NCBI GenBank assembly: GCA_003427395.1
Contig: BFEA01000026.1
Coordinates: forward strand, 138,780 to 184,091
Direction of reading: 5' to 3'
Length of the DNA: 45,312 bases
Source: Chara braunii
Taxonomy: Eukaryota > Streptophyta > Charophyceae > Charales > Characeae
In this document: piece by piece, positions 31,680-42,909 of the stretch
How positions within the stretch are numbered: the first letter of the stretch is position 1
Layout: the number at the start of each line of letters is the position of its first letter
Made by a program: the position numbers and the translations under genes
Notes under the pieces: generated by a model
Told to the model about the DNA's origin: nothing
Database searches by the model: none
Seen by the model: only the letters and a program-made list of their open reading frames with translations

Positions 31680-32645
31680 GTGTTTGGAAAGTCATTGGGT
31701 CAAACTTGGTTGCGTGCGTATGGGTGGAGGAATGGAAACTGTGAAACATTAGACATCGAGAAGACCCATTTACCAAAGGTAAAGGAGAAGGCGGTTAGTG
31801 AAACGCTGGACCTAAGAGAAGTCAGAGTACAACTGGGTGACAGAAAGGCGTCCCTTCTGAGTAATGCTGATCAGTTTCGTATAGAGGCTCTGTTGTTGGG
31901 TGAGAAGGATGAAAGGTTTGGTGTGAGACATACAAAAGAGACTCCTTTCGTTCATTACAAGGTAAAGACTGTCACGAGTTTCATATATGCCTAGACGACT
32001 CTCACTCCTACAAGCTTAGCCTCCACCCAGTTTTTAAGGCTAAAGGGACAAAAGACAAGCCAACCTGCGTGATCCCTTACTATAACGAGCTATTCAACGA
32101 AATCCTTCACAGAGAGCAACGAGCCCGCTATGGTTGCAATCAACACAAATGGTGTCCACCACTCAATGGTTGGCAAGCAGAGGAATGAAAATTTCGATTA
32201 GCTACTCCCAATATGACTGGGGTTGGGAATCAAATGCTCACCTCTGGGTTCACTACCCATTGTCCGATGAACTTTGGGTCTGGTGGGCTAAATATTGAAA
32301 AATAATTGTCAATAACCGCTTTGAGTGGAATGATGACTGAGTTTTATTTGGGATTTTTTCATAACCTGACTTTACATACTCCGACGACTAGGGTTATATT
32401 TCTTTGGTCTGCAAATGCGCGGTCATGCAGAAAATTTTGAGGGCAAGGAATGCACCGGTCTTCAAAGGAAAGAAGTTGAACCTTCAACAATCACAAAATA
32501 AAATTTGCAAAAGCATTAGACTTATGGTACTGGCAAACTGAAAGAAAGTTCCAATCGACTGGGTAGAGGTCGACATTCGTTTTTTAAGACATGCGCCCGC
32601 GACAACCAGATGGGAACGGTTTCAATGGAAGGAAAGTTTGTGATA
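31680..32645 (+). pseudogene. LINE ORF2 C-terminal region remnant
   Basis: An open frame 31680-31994 is followed by YKLSLHPVFKAKGTKDKPTC and LHREQRARYGCNQHKWC. Then WESNAHLWVHYPLSDELWVW lies near 32220-32280, the HLW.hCp zf-RVT-like signature shared with the other LINE. The last blocks end ATTRWERFQWKESL just before 32643. No separate function is expected outside the element. Confidence 0.5.
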
Positions 32646-32928
32646 GCCAAGTGGTTGAAGCCCCCTTAAACAAAATCAATATTGTGGTTCGGGGCACTGT
32701 TTGTGACCCCAAAAGTTAAATTTTCATGCCTTATTAGTTTTAATAATTTTAGTTTTTTTTAAAAGTAATCTGGTAGGAGATGGGACACTGAGTCCGATTT
32801 TGGTTCTGTTAAAAAGTTGTGTTCATAAGTGAAACTGACTAATGTTGCTCGAACTATCCAAGTCCAATTGTGAGGTTCCCGACCTTGATCCTATGATTTT
32901 ATAATAAAACTTTCAATGCTTTCAAAAA

Positions 32929-33040
32929 GGGGTACCCATTATAGTACTATCTAGAAACACTGGAAAGCCAGTTCTGTGGGAGTTCATGATACAGTGTTAT
33001 ATATGTTTTTATCAACTCCGAGAACGTGTTCACAAAGGGG
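32929..33040 (+). repeat. LINE-tail-like direct repeat, right copy
   Basis: Counterpart of 24935-25048, located just after the LINE's C-terminal coding remnant and an AATAAAA stretch. This suggests LINE 3'-UTR sequence. Confidence 0.6.
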
Positions 33041-33082
33041 TAGTACTTAGAGCAGGGCTCTTCTTGATTAGACCTTGGTATC

Positions 33083-33470
33083 AAGCGTGGTAGTTCAAAT
33101 GGTTAGAGTTATGTTGCAACAAGGAGGTAGTGGGTTAGACTTTAGTCGGACCTCAACCTCCCCAAAGTACAGTTTGTGTTAGTTTGACACCCAATGTACT
33201 AGCATAGGATTGATGAGGGGTAGGAGAAGATGCTACGACTAGTCAATCACGAAGGAGGGGTGATTGGGCGAAGGGGTGGGATGTGACCCTCTTATCGGCA
33301 TAGGGGGATATCACCGTCTGGGGATAGGTTGATGGGTGGTGAGTGGCTACTCGGATGGACAGTCATGCCCCGAGTAGTTTGGTAGGTCGGAGAGCCTAGT
33401 AATTCTCAGTCATGATAGTTATACAACACCATAGTGGGGTGGTAGTTTACTGTCTGACGAGGGGGCGCAA
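33083..33470 (+). mobile_element. Possible tRNA-derived SINE
   Basis: The head 33085-33150 reads GTGGTAGTTCAAATGGTTAG followed by AG (A-box-like, 33088-33108). About 25 nt later comes GGTTAGACTTT (33133-33143), 8 of 11 bases of the B-box GGTTCGANTCC, with the changes mostly C to T. The spacing fits a tRNA head. The G-rich body continues to about 33470. No poly(A) tail or target duplication found. Confidence 0.45.
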
Positions 33471-33829
33471 AGGACGCAACCTAAGGGCAACTTACTGCGC
33501 AAAGAACACAACCTAAAGGCCTATGTGCTTTTTTTTCTTTTCCTTGAGAGCGAGAGTGAACGTGCTAGAAACATGTGCCCCATCCCCTCTCTACGGATAA
33601 CTACATTTTTCTCCAACTCATCACTGAATGTGTAGATACTTAAGCTTCAGGCGGCGTCGTATTTGTTGTTCTCACTGGACAGGGCAGCCACATGTCACAC
33701 CCACCATCATCATCTCAAGCTTGCAATATGATGGAGAAGGAGGAGAAAGGGAGACGCGTTGACCTATTAGAGGGGAGGTTATGATGGAAAATGACGATTA
33801 AAAACTCAAGACGATGATTAGGATGTGTT

Positions 33830-34800
33830 ATGAGGAAGGGGTGATACCTTTGGATATCAATCTCGGGGAGACGTGGATAGAAGGGAGAAAGGTCAGGTTT
33901 AAGGTGAACGTATCAATAAAGCAGGGTAAAATCAATTGGTTCAACGAGCATACGATTACTGTCTTTTTTTAGAGGCGGTGCTTGTTTCCTCCCAAGTAAG
34001 GCGAAAAATGATATTGTAAGAACTTATTAAGACAATCAAATTCAAGTTGGTAGTTTCGAAGTGGGGAGTTTTCGACGAGGGCGAGTGAAGGTTGGAATTC
34101 TAAACGTCGTATCGTTTATTCCCAAGAGTGTTACGATTACGCAATGGTTGATTATTAAAAGAGAAGGCCTTCTAATAAACTATGTATAGGCTTGAGTTCA
34201 AACCGTGCCTAACTAACGCTCAATTGAGAGAACAAAGAATAACTGAAGACGAATTTACATTTTGGCTCGTGGCGGTCAAAGTACCACTGGGAGCCATGTT
34301 ATTTCTTGAGAAGAAATACATGTCACTAACTATAAGGACCATTTGACCCGTCCTGCTGCATCATCCTACGAAATCTAATAGACTGAAGTCGTCATTGGTA
34401 AACACGAGATTCGACATCGATCCGGAGTGCAAAGATAACATGAAAGACAAACTATCTGTTAAAATATCAGAGGGAGATTAACTTAGAGTTAGTCTTGCCT
34501 CGTCAGACACCCCAAGGTGTAGATGATGCAGAGTTTTCTTCCATTCCGAGTCTGAATGCAAAATAGGTCAGCGTCAAAGGAACCTCTCAACTCAAGATCA
34601 CTCAGGCGGTCAATGCTCCTCATGGAGTGGAAATAAACCCTTGTTTCTCCCGTAATATCAAGGTTCAATGGGACAACCAGCATGTCCATCCCTGTTTGGA
34701 ATCTCAAGGGTAGATCAACTTCTAGGACAGGGGTTCCCGCTATACACGAGATTGCCATTCAACCCCGCTTTTTTGCCAATGATGGAATTCAAATTAGGTA
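33830..34800 (+). pseudogene. ORF1- or gag-like remnant with CCHC zinc knuckle
   Basis: Coherent stretches in the plus strand include VIPLDINLGETWIEGRK and VNVSIKQGKINWFNEH (33850-33960), then VPLGAMLFLEKKYMSL (about 34271-34330) and FDIDPECKDNMKDKLSVKIS (about 34411-34470). At 34518-34559 is a CX2CX4HX4C zinc knuckle (C..CRVFFHSESEC) with one in-frame stop between the first two Cys. The order resembles the LINE ORF1 at 25.3 kb, so this is probably a third LINE fragment. The minus-strand frame 34489-34758 overlaps it and is not preferred. Confidence 0.4.
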
Positions 34801-37480
34801 GTATTCCTCCACAATATTCACTGCCTATCTAGGGTGGTATGGGGGATCCTCCCCCCGCGTATCCCCATTCTCTCTAGCATGCATTTCAAAGAGTGATGTG
34901 TGCGTGGTGTGTGGGATCCGTCCTAATCGACCGACGATGAGTCGCGCTTGGGACCTCAGCCCCCCAAGGCGTCGGTTCTCGTACGGGTCCAATAGAGGCG
35001 TAAAACTGCGTGTACCCCCTATGCTACAGCGTACGAGAAACGCTCTCGGCTGGTCCACCTCTGCGATTGCAACTGATTAGTTTTCGTACTGTGGACTGAT
35101 AGCTCAGCGGGGATACGCCCACTGAAGGGAGGTGACAACTCCCTCAAGGTGAAGGTAAGTCGTACCTCGCGTAGGCCCTATCCTATCGTAGGGGCTCGCG
35201 AGAGGTATGACTGACGCACTTGGCCGGAGCGACTTGTGGAAACTCCATGTGTATTCTCGACAAGGATTAAGACCAACTCTAGCGTGACGCGGCCGAGAGG
35301 GTCCCGCCCCGTTTTGAGCCGTGCTGGACCGATGCGCTCGACACCGTACATATATTACCTGTACGTTTCGTAAAGAAAGGCCCCGTACGTGTAGTCTATG
35401 CAACGTAGGTTTTATTCCTCTTTGAGAATGACTATATTTCTCCACCTCTTATAAAGGTCTTTGTGCAACTACTTAACCTTCATCTTTTCACACAGTCCAT
35501 GCATGGTCGTATTTTTTGACAACGCAAAATACACTAGTTTTTCCTTTCACATCCTAATATGCATACCCTTTCAAACTTTTTGCGCAATCTATCACCCATT
35601 TCTGCCTCACTGCACTTGTACTCAACCACAAAATAGTGCAAACGTATCTTTTCACTGTGAAAACACCAATCGCATAGAATAAATATATTAATAAGTCTTC
35701 AGGCTTCGGGCGAACCCGCAGATAATGCTTTCGAGCCTTCCGTAATAGTTAACAATATGTGCAACACATATGACAAACATGATAGGTAAAACTTCAATAA
35801 ACATGCATTAAGCATGGTAATTCTCCACACTATCTCCACCTTCGCGCCCTTGTTCATCTATTCCGTTAGGAAATTGTAAGCTATCACCACCACCGTTACC
35901 ACATCCGCAAATTAAACACCCCTAACAACCCCTATCATATCTACAAATTAAGTAAACCATGTGAGACAATGACCACAATGGAGTACTCGGTTGGCGATGC
36001 GAAAATGTATTTTGCATTAATCAATACAATGGCGAAGTACGAATGCTTATCCCGTCGGGAACGCCGCCACTCCCCCCCCCCCCCTGCACACCAACACTGT
36101 CGATAGTGAAAAACGAAGGAAATATACCATGCACATTTGGGTACATGTACGAAAGGCATGAAACTCATTGGTTATGATGATAACCACCCTCCACTACCTC
36201 TCCGTTAGTGTGCTGGGGCATTGGACAACATAGTGGTTCCTTTGTTCCTTATGTCAGAATGCTCTGCAGTCGCCAGCATCTGCCTTAGTGTTGCAGACCG
36301 TCCAAGATGGACACTCCAAATATAAACCCCATGCTGCAACAGTTGTATAAGCCCCTTAAGTATCAAAATGACCTGCAACATTTCTCTGTCCTCCACAGTG
36401 GGATGAACCGTGATTGCTAAACAATCACTAAAATGCTCGCACCCATCTTAAGCACACGAAGTGGGGTACACCTACTTGCATTATTAAAGATGTCCGACTA
36501 AAATATAATCGAGAGAATATTGGTGCTGATTGGGCGCTCATTTTACGATATTGCAAATACTAATATTATCCAAAGTCGTTTTGTTTCTTTTGTCTTTTTT
36601 TTTTACTATGAAAACATCTAAATGAGACCTATTGGCGGAGATGATAAGAGCATCCCCCTCTAACAGGACCCCAATAAAAGATTGTACCAATCTATTGGTA
36701 GGGAGTTGCACCAGTTGGAAACCGTGTTCAATGTCCCAATTTACAAAATGAGAGTCAAATATGAGCTGTAATTGTAGATCATGAGCAACACTGATTGCAC
36801 TCGTGCGAGGGGATTAATTGCCATGCATGTGTGGGTCCCAAGATGGATGGACCATCTAACTATTGTCCTTAGCCTACTGATGGTGAGGATCCTCCCCACC
36901 CCTGCCACATGGCAGAACCTCACAATCTTACATGGGTAAGGCATGTAAGCAGCCAAAATTGCCCCATCTAGTCAAATGTATAACCTAATCAACGTACGTC
37001 AAATCGTATCCAATCAGACCGAATTAAAATTCAAAACAAGACAAACCAATTCATATATTATAGCCATTCCAATCATTCTAATCCAATCAGGTCAAATTAC
37101 AGACGGGAAAACTCGGCCCGTTGCCACCTTTCCCCTAGTGAAAAGTGTGCGCAGACAACGAGTAGATATGCAAGGGGAGGAAATCTAAGATAAGCGGGAT
37201 CTTCCCTCCTCCCGCTGCCAGTTTGAGTTTGAATAGATTCAATAGAGTACATTCCATCGAGTCGCCTCGCCAACAAATAATGTCGGGGCAAACGAGTAGA
37301 AGATCAACCACCACTGCCATCAACAAAATATTACCCTTCCTCTCCCCTCCACGATGGTTGAATATCCTTCTCAAAATAAGCTCTAAGTTCGAGGCGCAGA
37401 TTCTCCTCTTCCTCCGCACCTATCCCCAACTACCCCATCCCTTCTTTCCTCCCGCACTGTGTACCAATTATAGGCGAATT
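34800..37480. other. No gene recognised
   Basis: Short open frames only (longest about 113 codons at 35104-35445, minus strand, no recognisable motif). GC content is higher at 34.84-35.4 kb and lower after. There is a run of C at 36067-36079. An LTR or diverged repeat around 34.85-35.45 kb is possible but has no partner in the window. Confidence 0.4.
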
Positions 37481-37483
37481 TCT

Positions 37484-38095
37484 CTAAAGCAATTGGCGGA
37501 CAGACGTGACATCACATAAGGGCAGAAGGGAGGAAGAGCACGTGCCCGCACAGGAAGCTTGCACTAACCAAAAAAATAACCATCCAGTCGGATGGCAAGG
37601 GAGTATAAGCCTTGAAGGAGGATGTATGCACTTACTCTCACCAGTCGAATAGAAGGAGCTGACGATCAACACTTCGTTATTTAAGCTAGTGATGGACACT
37701 GTTGTTGACAACCCATAGTTCAAAACCGCAGTTAAGATGCTAAGTATAGGAGAAACGTCGTTGTTGGTGGAAACATTGTCGTTGCTGATATTGTTGGTGT
37801 GGAATATGTCGTCGTTGTTGTTGTCGGCGTCGTTTTTAATGGAAACAACAACGATGGTGTCATTGTTGTTGACATCGTTACCTATGGAAATGTTGTCGTT
37901 GTTGGTGTTGATCAAGATGATGTCGCTATCGTTGCTGAAAGTAACAATGGTGGCATTGTTGGTGGTAGTGATACATTCGACAAATGTAGTTAATGATGTT
38001 CTTACTTTTGTTATATCTGATGATCTTGAAATCACCGATTGAGTCGAAGATGCAGCCGTTGGTGTACTTGATGCCATCGTTGAAGGCGTTATCAA
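37484..38095 (-). other. GTT/AAC triplet-rich region with a long compositional open frame
   Basis: A 203-codon minus-strand frame rich in Asn/Asp/Ile/Ser, because the plus strand is a decayed GTT/GTC-type triplet repeat (about 37740-38000). All three plus-strand frames are also unusually open (Val- or Leu-rich). I recognise no domain and regard coding as unlikely. Confidence 0.4.
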
Positions 38096-38500
38096 TGTCC
38101 TAACTAATGTTGTTGTCGCCAGTGACGAGGTTGCTGACCTGACCTCCCCCGATCACTTGGTCATCACTGCACCCTGTGCACAACCTCCAACTAGGAGCAG
38201 GAGATAGTCCCTCCAAAGAGCATTTGCCCGCTGCTAGTTTATATCCGGGTACAGCTCCAGTGTCGACCCCTCCTCAAAAGGTTCGATGACTTCCAGCATG
38301 TGTTGTATCATCACCTTCATCCATCCGACAGCCGAGGTTGCCCTCTAATCAACCTCGAGTCCGGGCAAGGGATAGGGAGGGAGGAGACACACCATAGCCC
38401 GCATCTTCTCCCGACCGTCATCTAGCATGAGCAGTCAGGTATTGGCTTGCAGTTTCAACCCCTCTACGAAAGCCATCTCGTATCTATGAATGCCTCCCTG
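38096..38500. other. No gene recognised
   Basis: Mixed-composition DNA between the triplet-rich region and the AT-rich duplication. No motif or long frame. Confidence 0.4.
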
Positions 38501-38503
38501 CAC

Positions 38504-38826
38504 TCAAATATGATACTCGTATTATTGTATTTTATGAATTCAATTATAGGAATGAATTATAAAAATAGTAAAATACTAATATATCAATGAATTTTATATC
38601 TCATAGCATAATTCGGATTCATATGAAGATTTATTTATATATATAATGATAATCATAATATATATATATATATATATATTTTTTAATAGATCGATAAATC
38701 AAATATGATACTCGTATTATTGCTATTTATGAATTCAATTGTATGAAATTGAAAAATAATAATATATCAATGAATTTTATACTTCATAGCATAATTCAGA
38801 TTCATATGAAGATTTATTTATATGTA
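38504..38826. repeat. ~130-bp AT-rich tandem duplication with (AT)n between
   Basis: TCAAATATGATACTCGTATT starts at 38504 and again at 38699. Both copies run through AATATATCAATGAATTTTAT and GATTCATATGAAGATTTATT. An AT microsatellite (38638-38680) lies between them. Confidence 0.9.
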
Positions 38827-39756
38827 CTTCAAGTCACACACCCATATTACGAGCGTTTGTTGCCCGTCACCCACGTAAAAGTTTCTCACTCATTTGCACT
38901 CGACGAACTCCCCTCTCTGACGTGGTTTCTCCCCTTCTGGTGAGTAGTTACTTATCTTCCGCCACTGATCTTCAAAACGCAAGAATGCCTGTTGTATGCC
39001 AACCACAGGATGCCACCATCGTGACCTTCTCGTCCAGGCATCTCACGAGTCAAACCTTTGCCATCTTTCTTGTTTGACCTACCTTGTTGAACGATGGCGT
39101 TAACACATTTCGTCCTCCTCAACGTTATCGAAGAATCGGGTCCTAAAATCGCCGGGTCCATCGGTCAGTTCCCTTCCCACTCGCTCGCGTTCTCCGTAGC
39201 GTTGTGCAGTGGACCCAATGCCTACGGGGAGGTAATGGTCAAATTTTCCTATATTATTAAAACATTTCACCATAACTGATTTCTTTTCAGACAATGAAGC
39301 TAGCCTTTTACTGTCGAAGAACTGCACTGCTCCATGAGGCTCGTTGAGGTTTGCGTGGGGAGCTAGTGCCCAAAATGGTTTAAACTATTCTCCAAGATAT
39401 CACCTTGAAATTTGCAAACAAAGCAGATTCCTACCACCTGGCATTGGATAAACTTAACCCCTCGCATTGGGCTCTACATGATTTTTAAGACTTCACTGAT
39501 GAAGCCCGAGGCTTATGCCTCTTCAAGCTTCCTCCTATATAATGTGTGACTGCACTATACAATGGGTTACATGCTTCACAACCATAGCAACTGGCATTCA
39601 AAACACGAACCTTATGTAGGGTAATGGAGCGATTTTGCACTCTCGTCGCTCCCCACGAATAGACCAAAGGCATCCAAAGGAGAGCCCAAACTTATGAGTG
39701 CATCAAGGACGATCTCAACAGTATGTAGTGACAAGAATAGTAAAATATTCTCCTAC
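38827..39756. other. No gene recognised
   Basis: Short frames at 39094-39279 (plus) and 39485-39673 (minus) have no recognisable motif. The plus frame has balanced composition and could be a stray exon, but I cannot identify splice context or homology. Confidence 0.3.
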
Positions 39757-40062
39757 CTTCGGAGACGAACACGGACATGTTCGCCCAAACCCGAACAAGG
39801 ACCCAAAACCCTCCGAACGCGAACATAAAAAATATTTAAAAAAAAAAAAAAAAACATTCTAAAAAAAAACTAAACAAATATATGTTGTGTAAAATAACAA
39901 TACAAAAACCTTTTGCCTTTGAGCCATGTTCAAATTCGTAGCCAATCATAAGTTAAAAATTACAAACCGAAAAAATAATTTACGAAAAAAAAAATGTTCG
40001 CCCGAACAAGTTCCTGAGCTGTTCGTGCGAACGTGAAGGGGCACGAGCACGTTCGCCGTGCT
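39757..40062. repeat. GTTCG/CGAAC-rich inverted-repeat element (possible hAT-type MITE)
   Basis: The left part (39764-39835) has GACGAACACGGACATGTTCG and GCGAACATAAAAAA. The right part (39985-40062) has AAAAAATGTTCGCCCGAAC and GAGCACGTTCGCCGTG, an imperfect inverse. The centre is A-rich. The ends and the family are uncertain. Confidence 0.4.
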
Positions 40063-40173
40063 ATGCAGATATTCACATTTTGAAAACCTGACCCATCCAA
40101 AATCGCATTTTATGTTGGTTTCAAAAACAGTTTGCAGGCATACGAAACCAACTTAACTTGGATGCTTTAAAGT

Positions 40174-40308
40174 TTAAACTGCCAGTACTTTTCCCAAGCA
40201 TTGCCCACGGGCCCTGTGCGCCGAGTTTTGGCGCCGGAGGCCGAGTGCAGCCTCCGTGTTAACCAGCGTGAAATGTCAAAATGGTTGGGAAAGGTACTGG
40301 TGGTTTAA
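40174..40308. mobile_element. 135-bp inverted-repeat MITE with TTTAAAC ends
   Basis: Terminal inverted repeats: TTAAACTGCCAGTACTTTTC on the left and TTAAACCACCAGTACCTTTC (right, inverted), with 3 mismatches over 24 nt. The centre is GC-rich. Similar single ends occur at 42321-42345, about 1365-1384 and within 2047-2140, so a small family is present. TTAA-like ends may include the target duplication. Confidence 0.65.
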
Positions 40309-40780
40309 GAATCCAAGGATCCGAACAAGAACTTTATTCGAACTAATTCACAAGAGGAAAATGAAAATTTTGATTTTTGAGCAGATCTCATTATTGAAAA
40401 AACAGCCAGGAGAATTGTCTGAAAGGAGATGTTAGTGATAAGGAGCAGGCTTGAGCAAGGCTTCAAGGGAAATCCTATGATTGACTAAATCCTTCTTCTT
40501 CATGGTCAAGCTATAATTATAGGTGAACAACCATTGCCTTTATCAAACACCTGACAAATCAAAAACTTGAAGAACCTCTCAGTACAAATCTCCACTTATG
40601 CAACAATATGTAAAGGTTGCCAAATCAAAAACTCGAAGAACCTCTTGCTTGTAAAGGCTCTTTAGGTTGAAAACCTTAGGCAAACCTTAGAGCGGTGAAT
40701 AGAAAGAATCTTTCATTTCCTCACACCGCTGCGAGTGCACCTTGAGGACAAAGACGATCTGCAACCGGAGGTGCAACTCT
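40309..40780. other. No gene recognised
   Basis: A short direct repeat, CAAATCAAAAACTTGAAGAACCTC (about 40556) against CAAATCAAAAACTCGAAGAACCTC (about 40621), is the only structure seen. Confidence 0.5.
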
Positions 40781-40984
40781 CCATATTGGAGATCACAACC
40801 ACCCTAGCATATTCGAAAAATGGTAAGGTATCACCTGCACCCGACAATTGATGGAATGTGAAAGGAGTTCTGACCGGGTCACCATTTGGGGCATCGCGGG
40901 ACCTAACTTGGTAAACTTGTTTTCATAAGTCTGTCTACGGGAAGAAAGATTATGAACTTCAAAAGACAATTAGCTAGGGAACCC

Positions 40985-41190
40985 TAATGCAATAAGGAGT
41001 GGCATTGATATAAACAATTACCATGTCATTGTCCTCTTGGTAAAGACATTAAACTCGTAACCAGACTGGCTGCTACGAGTCCTATCCAATGAGGTTTCGC
41101 GCATCTGCAGGCAGACGAAGTTCGGTGCAGTCATAATCTTGATTGACTTTTAGAAAGCGTTTGACCATGTGTACTGCATATTTCTTGATA
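40985..41190 (+). pseudogene. Short reverse transcriptase fragment (palm motif)
   Basis: The plus strand around 41127-41178 reads GAVIILIDF, a stop, then KAFDHVY. This is the RT palm motif (LIDF-KAFD-V) seen in LINEs, including the catalytic aspartate. The preceding text (LLRVLSNEVSRI, 41070-41106) would fit an RT but is weak. No flanking domains are clear, so it is probably a small relic of a third LINE type. Confidence 0.4.
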
Positions 41191-41989
41191 GTTATATACT
41201 ATATAGTCAAAATAAATATATAAAACTGTTTCAGAAAATGGGTGAGTTGTTTTCATCATTCGGCATCAAAAGAGGCAATTCATTCATGAATACCTACCTT
41301 TGGATTGTCAGTTGCAGCGCTCAGTAAGACGAAGTGACCTAAAGAAAAACACACACACAAAAAAGGCAAACCCACGAAATGACCTCGGTAACCCACTATC
41401 ATTTGTCACTGTAATGAAAGCCCGTCTCGTTGCAAGTAAATCTCAGACCAAATAGGAGCCCTACGAGGAGGATCGCTGACTTCCTGACCAAGCCATGACT
41501 TAACAATCCTAATGAAGGCACCCCGACAGAACACAATTGTCATCAACAACATAATGGAACCCAGGTTTCCCCTGTTGTCCAATACGTCGGGAAGATGGGG
41601 GGTACGCGGACTCGAAATTGACGGGGTTGTGAATGCAAAATGGACGCCCGCCCGAGACGACGAGGATTCAGTGGACCCCCCCCCGAGCGTCGAATTCTGG
41701 CCACCGCTATGCCTCTAGGACATTCTGCGGCTGTCCTCGTCCGAGCTGGAGAGGGGAACAGACCCTATTTTTTGGTTCAAGCGGGACCACATGATAACGT
41801 GGTTTTGGGTTCAATACGATACGAAGGAATAGTCAGCCCCCCCCCACCACCACCAAAAAAAAACAATAAGGGGCTGAAATCTTTGAAAAGATCACCCTCC
41901 TCTTCCCTTCAGAAGAAAAATCAACCATAAGGACGACCACACCATTTGTCGAGTAGTTTCGTCAACCCTTACTCAGCCAAGGTTCAGAA

Positions 41990-42095
41990 GGGAAAATTTC
42001 ATTGAGGGAAATTTCTTTAAGGGAAATTTCATTGAGGGAAATTTCATTAAGGAAAATTTCATTGAGGTAAATTTCATTAAGGGAAATTTCATTGA
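41990..42095. repeat. 15-bp tandem repeat, seven units
   Basis: Units GGGAAATTTCATTGA / GGGAAATTTCATTAA alternate; the first has one extra A. On the minus strand they read as repeated EISLN pentapeptides, but this is a by-product of the period being a multiple of three. Confidence 0.95.
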
Positions 42096-42590
42096 GGGAT
42101 TCCGGTATAAAGACAGTAGCCCTCCGAGTCAGCTTGGTGATCACACTCGCTCTTAGCCGATTGGCTTACCCCTTGCTGATGATCATGAAAGACACCTGGG
42201 GCCCATCACAACCTCCACTATCAATCCAATTTTCTGTCTTGCAGGTCAAACATAGGCGCTCTAAAGGACAAACGCCGGTGTCATAGAGTCCTTGGACAAC
42301 AAAACTCTCAAAGTTGTGCCTTAAACCACCAGTACCTCGGCCAACCATTTTTGTTTTGGTTGCGGCTCGCTAACGACTGCAACTTTACGGGGTCGGTCAT
42401 TGTACTACCGGTACGATAAAAAAAAAAAAAAAAAAAGGTTTGAAAACAGACATATCACTAAAAAAGAAAAAAGAAAAAAAAAATGAACTTAAAACGAGGG
42501 CACGGATCGTGTGGGGGTTGCCCCCGCGAATGGGCAAAAAGAGAATAAATCTTTGCACGGAAGGTGAGAAGATTCATTCCCGTTTTGCAA
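42096..42590. other. No gene; element end and A-runs
   Basis: Contains a single TTTAAAC-family end at 42321-42345 and an A-run at about 42418-42436. No open frame with a recognisable motif. Confidence 0.5.
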
Positions 42591-42594
42591 CGTT

Positions 42595-42640
<46 letters not shown>
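42568..42640. repeat. GA microsatellite with satellite-like flank
   Basis: AAGATTCATTCCCGTTTTGC followed by a GA run (42594-42639). The flank matches the compound satellite at 1-495 with two mismatches. Confidence 0.8.
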
Positions 42641-42642
<2 letters not shown>

Positions 42643-42805
42643 TTGTGGCAAACATATAGAATTATCTGTGACAAGCCGTAGTCGGGTGAAAAAGGCAACT
42701 CCTGAGCGGAAGACACTCTGCGCGCGCGCCGGATAACTGCACGCAGCAAGGAAAATAGCGCGCGCACGCTCAACGATTGCGCGTGATTGGGCGCGCGCCC
42801 TGAGA

Positions 42806-42860
42806 TGAAAATTGGACCACCAGTGGTCTATGCTGAGGAGCTGAGGTGGTCCAAATTTCA
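42806..42860. repeat. 16-bp inverted repeat
   Basis: TGAAAATTGGACCACC at 42806-42821 and its inverse with one mismatch at 42845-42860, loop 23 nt. It lies between GCGCGC-rich blocks (42720-42800 and 42902-42908). Confidence 0.7.
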
Positions 42861-42909
42861 GACCAAACGGTTCAGCGGATCATGAGATATCGAAGTTCTT
42901 GGGCGCGCC

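Larger units (their letters stand above)
25200..32920 (+). mobile_element. Degenerate LINE, plus strand, near full length but interrupted
   Basis: In order: an ORF1-like protein with zinc knuckle (25256-25965), a Lys/Glu- and GA-rich segment (25970-26740), two inserted ~520-bp elements (27251-28739), an endonuclease-like region (28744-29640), reverse transcriptase (30200-31150), and a C-terminal region (31680-32640). The domain order matches plant L1-like LINEs. Stops and frame shifts are frequent, and many look like C-to-T decay. The ends are approximate; an A/T-rich AATAAAA stretch at 32901-32909 may mark the 3' end. Confidence 0.75.

Noticed and set aside
35104-35445. 113-codon minus-strand frame as a gene
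   Set aside because: No recognisable domain, and no splice context or compositional support; left as unexplained sequence.
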